This document shows, in pieces, positions 16,740-25,412 of a DNA stretch of 64,000 nucleotides (positions are counted from its first letter, which is position 1; each line of letters opens with the position of its first letter). Position numbers and translations under genes: made by a program. This stretch comes from Pseudomonas sp. v388 (GTDB taxonomy: Bacteria; Pseudomonadota; Gammaproteobacteria; Pseudomonadales; Pseudomonadaceae), in NCBI RefSeq assembly GCF_003935425.1, contig NZ_RHQN01000001.1, forward strand, positions 620,001 to 684,000, in the 5' to 3' direction. The notes beneath the pieces were generated by a model. It was not told the DNA's origin, ran no database searches, and saw only the letters and a program-made list of their open reading frames with translations.

Positions 16740-18050
16740 ATGATCGACTCTAAAACAGGTATGAAGCCAGGCGAGCGTTATTCAATCAAGAGCTCGAATG
16801 ACGCGCATCCGTTCACCGGCTTTTTCTTGGATGGAAAATATTATCTAGCTCCTGATCTCCAGACCGCCGTCGGCTGGCTAGAGGAACAAGAGTTCATTTA
16901 TGACCATGTTGACTCCTCTGGAGAACCAGTCTTCCCAAATCGCCTGGCGGGCACTATCGAAAATCTAACACTCTCGATGTCGGGCGGTGAGAGACTGCAA
17001 CTCATCCGGGAGAACGTGAGTTTGTCGGATGAACCGCCAATCCAAGCTTCGGACGCTGAGGAGTCCGGTAGACCGGCGCAGGCATCGCTGAACGGCAAGC
17101 TCGTAGTCATTACTGGTGCTTCTAGTGGTATTGGCCGAGCGACGGCCAAAGCTTTCGCGTGCGAAGGCGCTCGGCTCGTCCTTGCCGCCAGGGATGAAGA
17201 GGCGCTTTACGAGGTGTTGGATGAATGCACTGAGTGCGGCACCGATGCGATAGCAATCGCGACCGATGTAACCGTCAGCGGGCAGATGGAGAACCTATCG
17301 AAACATGCAGCAGAATTTGGCAATGGCCGAATCGATATCTGGGTAAATAACGCCGGCGTCGGCGCTGTGGGAGCTTTTGAAGAAACACCCCTTGAAGCAC
17401 ATGAACGAGTGATCCAGACCGACTTGGTCGGCTATCTACGGGGGGCTTATGTCGCGCTACCTTACTTCAAAGCGCAACAGGACGGGATTCTCATCAACAC
17501 TTTGTCATTGGGTAGCTGGGTTGCCCAGCCATATGCCGCCGCTTATTCCGCAGCCAAGTTCGGCTTGCGCGGACTGACCGAAGCGTTGAGAGGTGAGCTT
17601 ACCGGTTTCCCTAATATTCATGTATGCGATATCTACCCCGCCGTCATGGATACGCCCGGTTTTTGTGATGGGGGTAATTATACGGGACATGCCCTGAAGC
17701 CTCCCTCACCTGTCTATGATCCACATTTGGTAGCCGATGCGATGGTGGCCTGCGCCATTAATCCGCGCCCTAGCACTACCGTGGGCGGTACCGCTTATTT
17801 AGCCCGCTTCTCTCACTTCCTCGTACCACGGTTGAATCATCTGATTGGAAGATTCACTCGATGGGGTATTCAACGCAGCCCAATTTCGCCTTTGTCCTCG
17901 GGAAACCTTTTTGGCCCTCCGGAGGGAGAACGTCGGGTGGAAGGCGGACGGCGTGATCAATCCATTAAACCACTCACGATTCTGGCGCTAGCGTCGGGTC
18001 TGCTTGTTGCGGGCTGCGGCTATGTGCTGCTTCGCAGTAGACGTAGATAG
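16740..18050 (+). CDS. short-chain dehydrogenase with extra N-terminal domain and C-terminal membrane anchor
   Basis: The start at 16740 follows GGAGGG at good spacing and gives 436 residues. Residues 1-about 90 are a separate small domain (PGERYSI, GFFLDGKYY, LAGTIENLTL) that resembles the stand-alone protein at 21434-21718. Residues about 115-360 are a classical SDR with TGASSGIG cofactor loop, NNAG, catalytic Ser near NTLSLGSW, and YSAAK. The last 20 residues form a hydrophobic helix plus RSRRR, suggesting an inner-membrane tail anchor facing the cytoplasm. Membrane-tethered SDRs often act on lipids or quinones, but the substrate is unknown. Confidence 0.85.
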   Translation: MIDSKTGMKPGERYSIKSSNDAHPFTGFFLDGKYYLAPDLQTAVGWLEEQEFIYDHVDSSGEPVFPNRLAGTIENLTLSMSGGERLQLIRENVSLSDEPPIQASDAEESGRPAQASLNGKLVVITGASSGIGRATAKAFACEGARLVLAARDEEALYEVLDECTECGTDAIAIATDVTVSGQMENLSKHAAEFGNGRIDIWVNNAGVGAVGAFEETPLEAHERVIQTDLVGYLRGAYVALPYFKAQQDGILINTLSLGSWVAQPYAAAYSAAKFGLRGLTEALRGELTGFPNIHVCDIYPAVMDTPGFCDGGNYTGHALKPPSPVYDPHLVADAMVACAINPRPSTTVGGTAYLARFSHFLVPRLNHLIGRFTRWGIQRSPISPLSSGNLFGPPEGERRVEGGRRDQSIKPLTILALASGLLVAGCGYVLLRSRRR

Positions 18051-18386
18051 TATTGGCGAATTTTATGGGATGGCTGCAATGGTGGAAGGCCATGTCCGCG
18101 CTATTAGGCGCCTTTAGCGGCAGCAGAGTTTTCGGCTCCACCCGAATCGATAGGTGTGTCGATGACTTGTTGATGGACTTAGGATGCGTGTAACCCACCG
18201 GGCCGCTAAAAGTCCACTCCCTGGCGAGGACACCCGATCGGTGGCGCATTTTGCGGCGTGCTACCGTACCCCTACTCTTGCAACTCCGGTTCTGCGTCGC
18301 ATGCGTATCCGGCGATTTGTATTAAACGAGCATTGCACTCAGCGCGTAGCCTCGGCGAAGCGAAGGACTGAATCAGCAACAGTTGA
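18051..18386. other. intergenic stretch without a supported gene
   Basis: Short frames exist on both strands but none has a ribosome site and a convincing product. No hairpin with a T run was seen after the SDR stop. Nothing further is recognised. Confidence 0.5.
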
Positions 18387-18731
18387 TCAACGGCCAAGCG
18401 CGTCCTGGATCTGTTTGTCTCCTGCAAAAGTGGGGATCGGTATGCCGCCAGCAATCGTCTCGCGAGAGGTCAGAAAAAGCACAGGGGATGAACGAGGCTG
18501 TGGGGCCGAAATTGCACCTACGGCGCTGGCGACATGAGGATCGTCAATGTAAACATAGGACAGTCCACTGAATCGATGAAGAGCTACGATCATCTGGCAC
18601 CGGCGCTCAGATGTCAGGCTGGTTGAAATCAGCCGCCTGATCTGCGAAACGTATCTAAATACGCTAGTGCTTCTTTCAATCTCCAATCGATACCAATTGA
18701 CCACCGCATTATCTCCATAAACGTTCAGCAA
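18387..18731 (-). CDS. doubtful hypothetical protein, up to 114 aa
   Basis: An open minus-strand frame with a protein-like composition (IERSTSVFRYVSQIRRLI, then VALHRFSGLSYVYIDDP) and no membrane segment. The 5' end has only a TTG codon (18731) and no Shine-Dalgarno, so the start is unsure and the frame may be chance. It lies 35 bases upstream of the receiver-protein gene in the same orientation, which would suit a two-gene unit. Confidence 0.35.
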   Translation of the reverse strand: MLNVYGDNAVVNWYRLEIERSTSVFRYVSQIRRLISTSLTSERRCQMIVALHRFSGLSYVYIDDPHVASAVGAISAPQPRSSPVLFLTSRETIAGGIPIPTFAGDKQIQDALGR

Positions 18732-18766
18732 AGAAGCGAACTGCTGTCCCTAAACTCACCGATATG

Positions 18767-19126
18767 TCATCGGCTAAGACGCTCAATCACCACCCGGTGT
18801 AGCTCATCAAGTGTCCATGGCTTACGAATGAAAGATGCATTTTGAGCCAGTCGTGCATCCGAAACGACTCGATTGCCGGAGGATAGAATGACGGGTAGGT
18901 CAGGCCACCTTTCCCAAATCAATTGGGCTAACTCCAGCCCATCACGAGAACCCGGCATGCAGATATCTGAAATGACCAAATCAAAGTCATGCGACCTTTC
19001 AAGTCGAGTCAAGGCTTCATCTGCATTGACGCATGCAACCGAATCGACGTCGATCAAGGCCAAAACTTCAACGAGAAGCGAACGAAGCATCTCCTCGTCT
19101 TCAACCAAAAGCACGGTGGTAGGCAT
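18767..19126 (-). CDS. single-domain response regulator (receiver only)
   Basis: This 119-residue protein is a complete CheY-like receiver domain with the acidic pair D10-E11 of LLVEDEE, phospho-acceptor D54 in LVISDICMPG, the switch serine in VILSSGN, and the conserved lysine in FIRKPW. No output domain follows. It would receive phosphate from an unlinked histidine kinase, perhaps a hybrid kinase, and act by protein binding. It is divergent from a stand-alone CheB-type esterase, an arrangement also seen with orphan signalling modules in pseudomonads. Confidence 0.9.
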   Translation of the reverse strand: MPTTVLLVEDEEMLRSLLVEVLALIDVDSVACVNADEALTRLERSHDFDLVISDICMPGSRDGLELAQLIWERWPDLPVILSSGNRVVSDARLAQNASFIRKPWTLDELHRVVIERLSR

Positions 19127-19335
19127 CGTTCAAATCCGCAGGGTTAGTCAACTTAGGAAATGAAAAAAGAAGCTCGTTTCGCGTTCCCGACCGATGGCCA
19201 ACCCACCTTTTTCCACGCTACATCTCGCCGCAGCTGACTGCGCGCCTGCTTCGGTATGCTGGGTCGTTAGCGCCCAAATAAAATGAACGGTCATTACTTT
19301 CGACTTGTCTCCCATAGAGGTGAAAGGAGACGCCC

Positions 19336-19932
19336 ATGGACAAACAACCAAAATTTTCAGCCAGGGACATCGTGGTCATCGGTGGATCGCAGGGCGCTCT
19401 CGATGTGCTGAGATCCATGCTAGGTTCGCTGCCTCGTGATTTCCCTGCCGCCATTTTGATCGTGATTCATTCTGGGACATCAAGCCCCGGCCACCTGGCA
19501 ACTATTCTGGGACGATATTCAACGTTGCCTGTTGAATATGCTTGCGAAGATGATCAGATCGAGCACGGTCGGGCTTATTTAGCGCCTGCAGACAGGCATC
19601 TTGAGATTATCCCACCTGGCCTCCTGCATCTGGACGACGGGCCCAAGGTTCGAAACGCTCGTCCGGCAGTTGACCGATTGTTCATGACTGCGGCTGAAGT
19701 GTACGGCCCACGAGTGGTCTGCCTCATTCTGTCGGGCGGTGACTCCGACGGCGTTGACGGAGCCAATGCAGTATCAGCAGCAGATGGAATATGTTTGGTT
19801 CAGGAACCGCAAGAAGCGGTAATTCCAAGCATGCCTATCAGCGTGATCCTAAAGGATCATCCTGATGCCGTTGTCCGAAAAGACGATATGACATCTGCGC
19901 TGCTGCGGGCCGTCAATGGCACATCCGCCTAG
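19336..19932 (+). CDS. stand-alone CheB-type methylesterase domain protein
   Basis: This 198-residue protein is a CheB catalytic domain without a receiver. The catalytic triad is visible as S18 in GGSQGA, H45 in IVIHSG and D138 in LSGGDSDG (compare the usual L-T-G-M-G-x-D-G). CheB domains remove methyl groups from chemoreceptor glutamates; orphan forms often couple with CheR-like or hybrid kinase proteins instead of flagellar chemotaxis. AAGGAGA precedes the ATG. It is divergent from the receiver gene, about 210 bases away. Confidence 0.88.
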   Translation: MDKQPKFSARDIVVIGGSQGALDVLRSMLGSLPRDFPAAILIVIHSGTSSPGHLATILGRYSTLPVEYACEDDQIEHGRAYLAPADRHLEIIPPGLLHLDDGPKVRNARPAVDRLFMTAAEVYGPRVVCLILSGGDSDGVDGANAVSAADGICLVQEPQEAVIPSMPISVILKDHPDAVVRKDDMTSALLRAVNGTSA

Positions 19933-20035
19933 CTCACTATCGCCAACCAAAGCCATTCGTCCATTCACGGCTGCAGACGGCAATGAATGGTGTGAACTCA
20001 CGCCGGTTGCTTTTCTCCCTTAGGAGACTTTTGAC

Positions 20036-20131
20036 ATGATCAACGATGATGCCAAGCCGTCTTGTCACATTTCAAAAGCGCGCACCCCGCGCACGCGTCG
20101 GGCAAGACATTCGAAACCAGCGGTAACCTAA
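20036..20131 (+). CDS. possible 31-aa basic peptide
   Basis: A very good TAGGAG site lies eight bases ahead of an ATG that opens a 31-codon frame. The peptide is strongly basic (KARTPRTRRARHSKP) with one cysteine. The ribosome site is the main evidence; there is no recognised family, and it could be a leader peptide or a remnant. Confidence 0.4.
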   Translation: MINDDAKPSCHISKARTPRTRRARHSKPAVT

Positions 20132-20277
20132 TTCGAGAGTCAGAGTTTGCCAGAGACATCTTGACGTAAAATCTTCATCGCTAAAAAACCCTAAAAGCGA
20201 CGGGGCGATGACGCCTACTAGATCCCAGGCATATCCCACGCGCTCGGTTCATACCATTTCCAAAGGGCTGACCTGCA

Positions 20278-20652
20278 ATGAAAGGCTCGATTGAACAGCA
20301 TGGAACAGTGATCTGCCTTTCAAACGACAAGATTTTGCTTGTCCGCAAAAAGGCCCCCGAGTGGTCGCTGCCGGGTGGCAAGGTCGAGCCCGGCGAAACG
20401 CCTCAACAAGGCGCTGCACGAGAACTGCAAGAGGAGACGCGACTTCTCCTTAGCGGTGCTGAATTTCTTGGCAAACACACCACGGGCGCGGAGGAACATC
20501 ATCTCTACAGGCTTGCGATTTCGAAAGAAGCAGTGCCAATGCCTGGGCACGAGATCGTTGAATGCCGATGGTTTAGCCCTGCAGAGCTGGTCGCATTGAA
20601 CCTCAAACACTCCAACATTGAGCTGTTGAAAGCCCTCGGGTACATCCGTTGA
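20278..20652 (+). CDS. Nudix hydrolase
   Basis: This 124-residue protein has a Nudix box reading GGKVEPGETPQQGAARELQEET: the G-x5-E-x7-RE-x2-EE core is intact and the final glycine is replaced by Thr-Arg. Nudix enzymes hydrolyse nucleoside diphosphates linked to another group, for example oxidised nucleotides, using Mg2+. The short N-terminal strand (HGTVICLSNDKILLVRKK) resembles MutT-like housekeeping forms, but the substrate cannot be assigned. The ribosome site (GGGCTGA region) is weak. Confidence 0.88.
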   Translation: MKGSIEQHGTVICLSNDKILLVRKKAPEWSLPGGKVEPGETPQQGAARELQEETRLLLSGAEFLGKHTTGAEEHHLYRLAISKEAVPMPGHEIVECRWFSPAELVALNLKHSNIELLKALGYIR

Positions 20653-20661
20653 CGCTTGGAT

Positions 20662-20760
20662 TCAGAACCAGAAGCCGAGATCGCCCAGCTCCACCATCGC
20701 TGCAAAACACAACGCGCATAACACCACCACCAGCGCACATCCCAGTTCAATACGTTCCAT
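20662..20760 (-). CDS. possible 32-aa single-span membrane peptide
   Basis: The frame encodes a near-ideal one-pass membrane helix (ELGCALVVVLCALCFAAMVEL) with short polar ends, two cysteine positions in the span, and a FWF tail. Upstream there is only a weak ribosome site. The hydrophobic pattern is unlikely by chance in GC-rich DNA but the gene remains a prediction. It converges with the Nudix gene nine bases away. Confidence 0.4.
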   Translation of the reverse strand: MERIELGCALVVVLCALCFAAMVELGDLGFWF

Positions 20761-20787
20761 CGTCACAACCCACTGCTCGAAAGTTGA

Positions 20788-20997
20788 TCACGACTGATCT
20801 ATTAGCACGCCGATAGCGAAAACCTCCCAGGGGTGAGACTCGACGCGCCCTTGGGCAAAACAACCTGGCGCATGTGGGAAGTCGTTGTCAGCATCCGATT
20901 GAGTCTGCGAACTCCTGCATTCAATGGAGATCACATCGCCACCGACCAATGCCCAACGCTGACACCATGCCTTATCAAATTGAAGCTGATTCCCCAC
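20788..20997 (-). CDS. hypothetical protein, 69 aa
   Basis: A GTG start at 20997 follows AGAGG with about nine bases spacing. The product looks like a compact beta-rich protein with conserved-looking segments (FDKAWCQRWALVGGD and HPWEVFAIGVLIDQS). It has two cysteines and no membrane segment. I do not recognise a named domain. It lies 27 bases upstream of the small membrane peptide in the same orientation. Confidence 0.5.
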   Translation of the reverse strand: MGNQLQFDKAWCQRWALVGGDVISIECRSSQTQSDADNDFPHAPGCFAQGRVESHPWEVFAIGVLIDQS

Positions 20998-21433
20998 GTC
21001 CGTGTACCTCTTCCAATCATTCCGTTAAAACTAATTTAGCGATTGTTCGACAATCTGAAAACGCCCGATACGAGCCGTCTGAAGATGCCGACCAGTTCAT
21101 TCGGATAGAAATCACAACGGCCTGAAATTTCTCTTTTTCCTCGGCTTGAGGTATGCATCAATCGGGTCTTCAATCTTTCAGTTCAAAGCCGATATGGCCT
21201 GTTGCTCCCGGCGCAGCCGTCCTCTACACAGCGAGGCATAGCAAGTGACGAGCTTTGGAGTGGAAGCCATTTCTGCCAAAACGAAGACGCACGCATTTGG
21301 CCTCTGACTCCCTGAGAATGCACTGGACAAAGATCAGCTCGCTCTTGGGAATGCAGCAGAGGCTGGAGGTTCCCCCGTGGAGACCCAAGCGCTCCCTTTC
21401 GCCTCGGCATCTTTTTCGCAGGAGCTACAACTG
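20998..21433. other. intergenic stretch without a supported gene
   Basis: Only short frames of random composition occur. A GTG at 21377 behind GGAGG could extend the next gene upstream by 19 residues. No RNA gene or repeat is recognised. Confidence 0.5.
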
Positions 21434-21718
21434 ATGGACGGGATTATGATGCCTGGTAGGAAATACCGCGTTCGCCTCCAGGGGGCTGAAGCATTCGTGG
21501 AAGGTTTTTTTGAAAACAACCAATTTTACGAAGGCGTGCAGCCTTGCCTGCGGGTCGGTTTTGTGGACGTGCGAAGTAACAACTTCTATCGCCATAACGC
21601 AGGCGAGGCTGAGCTGGATTCGAAGGCTGAGCTGGCTGGGAAGGTATCGGGGCTGACACTGATCGGCATTGCGGGTGGGATCTACACGCTGCTGGAAATG
21701 CCGAGTTGTCAGCGTTAA
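21434..21718 (+). CDS. small protein homologous to the N-terminal domain of the membrane-anchored SDR
   Basis: ATG at 21434 follows AGGAG and gives 94 residues; a GTG at 21377 is the alternative. The sequence follows the same order as residues 1-90 of the SDR at 16740-18050: PGRKYRV with PGERYSI, EGFFENNQFYE with TGFFLDGKYY, then a central strand containing VGF, and LAGKVSGLTLIG with LAGTIENLTLS. The end point of similarity coincides with the end of this protein, so the SDR carries this protein as a fused domain. No function is known for either copy. Confidence 0.65.
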   Translation: MDGIMMPGRKYRVRLQGAEAFVEGFFENNQFYEGVQPCLRVGFVDVRSNNFYRHNAGEAELDSKAELAGKVSGLTLIGIAGGIYTLLEMPSCQR

Positions 21719-21834
21719 ATATCCCATTGAGGGCTCCGGTGTAAGGACATAGCGAAATGCCTCCATTTCATTCGAGTATGAATGGGCGCACTGTGGATTG
21801 GTGTGCAGTCCTGCATTTATGGAAAGGAATCACT

Positions 21835-22137
21835 ATGTCACTCCGGTCATCCTCACAACTCGCGAAGCAATCGCACTCGACCCCAAACCGTCGTTGGTTG
21901 CCGGACGAAGAGTGGCAGCACGCCTTAGATCAGCTGCGCAGTCTCGATGAACCTCACGCGGCATCCCTCAGCTTCAAGACGTGTAGCGAACTGCTCCAAG
22001 CGATGATGGAAAATGATTGCATCACTGTTGACCAGCATTCAGGTATGAAAACCGAGCTGCATTCGCTTTGGACATCAATGGTCAACCGGCTCGATCAGTC
22101 AAAGGTGTTACCCACAGGCATGAACGGAGGTTCGTGA
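21835..22137 (+). CDS. hypothetical protein, 100 aa
   Basis: The ATG at 21835 lies behind AAGGAAT; an in-frame upstream ATG at 21757 has no ribosome site. The product is polar and mainly helical (WLPDEEWQHALDQLRSL, then FKTCSELLQAMMENDCITV), with two cysteines. No domain is recognised. It follows the 94-residue gene in the same direction with a 116-base gap. Confidence 0.55.
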   Translation: MSLRSSSQLAKQSHSTPNRRWLPDEEWQHALDQLRSLDEPHAASLSFKTCSELLQAMMENDCITVDQHSGMKTELHSLWTSMVNRLDQSKVLPTGMNGGS

Positions 22138-22304
22138 ACGAATAGATGGGAGATTTGATTCACGACGGCTTAAAGCCTGCCTACGTGCCCCGCTGTCTCC
22201 TCGTTCCGATACATGTGGGTGCGACAGATTGTCCTCTTAGAGCTTTTGAACCTTCGCGATTTCTCAGAAGTCGAATTGCCTAGCGCGAAGAAAGGTTCAA
22301 AGCA

Positions 22305-22517
22305 ATGGCGACGACGGTAGAAAATCTAATCCAGTGGAATTTTCAGTGGCGCATCAACGCCGGGACTGTGTCTTGTCGTTTTTGCCAAGCGCAGCAAGCC
22401 GAAAGTGAGAGAGCAGCAGTCTTTGTCCATTCTGCAAGTTGCTCTTGCCTAAACTCGCTAATCAACCCTTGGGATGCTCTAGACGTGCTTAGCCTCCAGT
22501 CCCGCGTAGGTCGTTGA
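22305..22517 (+). CDS. small putative zinc-binding protein, 70 aa
   Basis: AAAGG precedes the ATG. The product has C24-x2-C27 in SCRFCQ followed by H-x3-C-x-C in HSASCSC near residues 43-49, an arrangement that could hold one zinc ion. The N-terminus is tryptophan rich. No family name is recognised. It stands alone in a gene-poor stretch. Confidence 0.5.
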   Translation: MATTVENLIQWNFQWRINAGTVSCRFCQAQQAESERAAVFVHSASCSCLNSLINPWDALDVLSLQSRVGR

Positions 22518-23201
22518 GGGCTGGCGACATTCTGTCTCCATCATTGCGCCAGCAGCGACAGGACTGCTCTTGAGGTCATCCAGAGTAACTGATTGAGTAA
22601 AAAATGTGGCGTTGTGAGGCAGAGCTCCCTGAGGTGGTACCGTAAGCGTCCGGCGAACTCACCTTCCGAACTTCAGCATTAAGGGCGGTGGATGCTGCCT
22701 ATTTTAAATGGAGGCAATCACCCTTATCGCCAATATTTCCACGCGCCAACGAAGCCCTTAGTCCAAAACGTAAGCTCCCGTAACGACGTCGACGAACAGA
22801 GTCTCGGAGTGGGCTATTTGTATCTAAAGTCTCCAGCATTGCTAGCCTATCGCTGGGCCTCGAATGATGCCCACTGCTCGACGCAACACCCGAGTCGGAG
22901 GCCCAAATTCTTTGGCTATGGCCAGCGCTTTCAACAACGCGCCCGACATCACTCACTCCAGCTCGCTGTACATGAGCAATTACTCCGTTAATGGTTGGAT
23001 CGACTGCCTCACACATTACACCGGCACTGGAATCAACTTATGCGGGTATAGATGCCCAGCAACGCAAATGCAGCAAAGTCAGCCTATCCACAGCCAGATC
23101 AGTAGTGGGGTTTGTGAGCCTCTTGGTCACGCCGTTGTCTACCCTAGACTAACGTGCGTGCTGACCCAGCACATGGAGACGTCGCCAACTAAGGAGCCGG
23201 T
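22518..23201. other. gene-poor stretch before the diguanylate cyclase
   Basis: About 680 bases hold only overlapping short frames with random composition on both strands. No terminator, transposase or RNA gene is recognised. It probably includes the promoter of the diguanylate cyclase gene. Confidence 0.45.
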
Positions 23202-24788
23202 ATGCCTGGATGCGAATCAGATCAATCACGAACCCTCCGGCCAGAAATCCAGGAGCAGAGCCTCAAGGGCCTTAGCAATTCCACAGTATTTCAGCTGACC
23301 GCGAGCTTCATGATTCTAATGGTGCTGGCCTTTCTTTCGGTGGAAGGTTGGAGGGCGTGGCGTGATTACCGTCAGGCTTACAAGACGGCAGAAAACTCGG
23401 TGCAAAATCTAGCGCGTGCAACAGCGCAACACGCAGAGGATGCGATTCGGCAAGTTGATGTGCTGACGGCAGAACTGCGCGAACGCGTAGAGGGTGATGG
23501 ACTGGAAAAGCTTAACCTCCCCCGTATCTGTGCCTTGCTTGACCAGCAAACCCAGATCATGCCTCAGCTTCAGGGGCTATTCATCTACGCACCCAATGGG
23601 GACTGGGTTGTCACGAATCGATACATCACTCCAGACACCTCGAATAATGCGGATCGGGACTATTTTATTTACCACCGCTCCCATCCTAGCCGCGACATTC
23701 TGATCGGCAACGTGGTGAAAAGCCGCTCCTCTAGAGAACTGGTCATTCCCATATCCCGGCGGCTGGATAATCCCGATGGCACCTTTGGTGGCGTTCTCCT
23801 TGGGACGATAAAGGTCAGCTACTTTCTAGATTTCTACGGAGATTTCAAAATCGATGACAAGGGGGCTCTCGTACTGGCCAAGCGCACAGGCGAGGTCTTG
23901 GTGAGGCGACCATTCGTGTCGCCCTCAACGGACTTGAGCCTGGCTCAAAGCGAGATTTATACGCGATACCTTCCTAACTCAAACGAAGGCATAGCCGAAG
24001 TGAAAGCGGTCATTGACAACACGGATCGACTCTATGGCTACAGAGCCCTGACGTCATACCCATTGGTAGTGGAAGCGGGGTTGTCCCGCGAATCATTCGT
24101 GGGGCCGTGGCGACATGATCTTTTCAAGACTGGAATGGTGCTACTGGCACTGCTCGTGGGTTTGGGCGGCTTTGGCGCAGTCGTACTTTCTCAGCTACGT
24201 GCTCGCATGATTTTGGCGAAGCAGCTTCGACTTGCCCACCTTGCCGTTCAGGACATGGCGCTCACCGATAGCCTGACTGGTTTGGGTAATCGCCGAAAGC
24301 TCGACATCGCGTTGGCAATGGAGATCGAGCGAGCACGGCGCCAAGGCGGCACGCTTTCCCTGATCATGCTGGATGTTGACTACTTCAAACGATACAACGA
24401 CCGATATGGGCATCCCGCCGGCGATGAATGTCTCCAGAGGGTCGCTGCGGCGATTCAAAAGACCTTGAAGCGTTCGGCAGATCTTGCTGCCCGTTACGGT
24501 GGTGAGGAATTCACAATTCTGCTCCCTGATACAAGCAGTGCCGGAGCGGGCCAAGTCGCTGAGGAAATCCTCGACGCCATAAGAGCTCTCAGGATTGAGC
24601 ACGCTGAGCATCCACTGCAAATCGTCACAGCAAGCGCTGGCATTTCCTCAACCTCGCCAGCCGCGCAACAGATCACTCCAATGGGCATGATCAAGTCCGC
24701 CGACGCTTATCTGTACCTTGCCAAAAACAGTGGCCGAAATCAGTGGAGGTCAGTGGCTGAGGCGGCGGATACACCTGCTCAATTATGA
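23202..24788 (+). CDS. membrane diguanylate cyclase (dCache-like sensor + GGDEF)
   Basis: This 528-residue protein has a first membrane helix at about 32-50, a periplasmic PDC/dCache-type sensor domain (about 50-295, with DRDYFIYHRSHPSRDILIG typical of that fold), a second membrane helix at about 305-325, and a C-terminal GGDEF domain. The active site is GGEEF at residue 433, and an inhibitory c-di-GMP site RSAD (R424, D427) lies the usual five residues before it. It makes c-di-GMP from two GTP in response to an unknown external ligand. AAGGAG precedes the ATG. Confidence 0.93.
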   Translation: MPGCESDQSRTLRPEIQEQSLKGLSNSTVFQLTASFMILMVLAFLSVEGWRAWRDYRQAYKTAENSVQNLARATAQHAEDAIRQVDVLTAELRERVEGDGLEKLNLPRICALLDQQTQIMPQLQGLFIYAPNGDWVVTNRYITPDTSNNADRDYFIYHRSHPSRDILIGNVVKSRSSRELVIPISRRLDNPDGTFGGVLLGTIKVSYFLDFYGDFKIDDKGALVLAKRTGEVLVRRPFVSPSTDLSLAQSEIYTRYLPNSNEGIAEVKAVIDNTDRLYGYRALTSYPLVVEAGLSRESFVGPWRHDLFKTGMVLLALLVGLGGFGAVVLSQLRARMILAKQLRLAHLAVQDMALTDSLTGLGNRRKLDIALAMEIERARRQGGTLSLIMLDVDYFKRYNDRYGHPAGDECLQRVAAAIQKTLKRSADLAARYGGEEFTILLPDTSSAGAGQVAEEILDAIRALRIEHAEHPLQIVTASAGISSTSPAAQQITPMGMIKSADAYLYLAKNSGRNQWRSVAEAADTPAQL

Positions 24789-25044
24789 ACAGAAGAGCTG
24801 AGCTTCCTCCCCTCTCCTCAGAAAACCTCGAAGCATCTGCGAAGGCAATTCGGGAGGGGCAGCGACGTAGGCCCCAAGCAGTGAACCAGCGGTTATCCCC
24901 GGAATGTGAAAGGGTCTCTTACCGCGTTTCACCCCATACACGTCTAACAGACGCAGCCCTGATGATCAGATAGCGCGAGTCCCGCCTCGGAGCGCATCGC
25001 CGAGTGCCCATTGCAGCCGAGAGACCTCCAGCGCCAAGGCATCC

Positions 25045-25227
25045 CTACTTTTCGTGGCGTCCGTATGCATTTTCACAAGCGTGCGAATTGCCGCGAGCAC
25101 TGGCTAGGTCTCTCTGCAAATCCCCAATTTCAGACGCCAAGAGATGGGCTTGGTGCTTCCAGCACTCTACCTCCGACGGCATGCCGAAATCTTCAAAGCC
25201 TTCACAGTCGATGAGGTCATTTTCCAT
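25045..25227 (-). CDS. small protein, paralogue of the 46.4 kb gene
   Basis: GGAG lies eight bases before the ATG at 25227, and a promoter-like pair of hexamers is found at 25262-25290. The 60-residue product resembles the protein at 46419-46679 (FGMPSEVECWKHQAHLLASE against LGIPTELESYQHQCLMLLDE) and then ends early, so it is either a short form or truncated at the 3' end. Predicted helical with coiled-coil character. Function unknown. Confidence 0.55.
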   Translation of the reverse strand: MENDLIDCEGFEDFGMPSEVECWKHQAHLLASEIGDLQRDLASARGNSHACENAYGRHEK

Positions 25228-25261
25228 GCCAGCGCTCCAAGAGTACAAATGTTCTCTTTAG

Positions 25262-25290
25262 AGGATATGCAGAACAACTGGATGAATCAA
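25262..25290 (-). promoter_or_regulatory. sigma-70-like promoter conserved with the 46.4 kb paralogue
   Basis: On the minus strand TTGATT (25290-25285) is separated by 17 bases from TATCCT (25267-25262). The same hexamers and spacing, with half of the spacer identical, lie upstream of the paralogous gene at 46419. Retention of both hexamers while the inner spacer has diverged supports a functioning promoter. Confidence 0.6.
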
Positions 25291-25412
25291 CAGTACCTGA
25301 TAAAGGGCAAGAGCTGCGTCAGGCTCACGGAGGCGCTCATTTCAGATCAACGTCGCTGGCGATGCAGGAGGCTTGAGTAGCACCGACCGCTTAGGCACAC
25401 GACATATGACAT

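Noticed and set aside
24785-24973. 62-codon frame overlapping the diguanylate cyclase stop by ATGA
   Set aside because: The overlap looks like coupling, but the product is low-complexity Arg/Ser/Pro sequence without any protein-like pattern.
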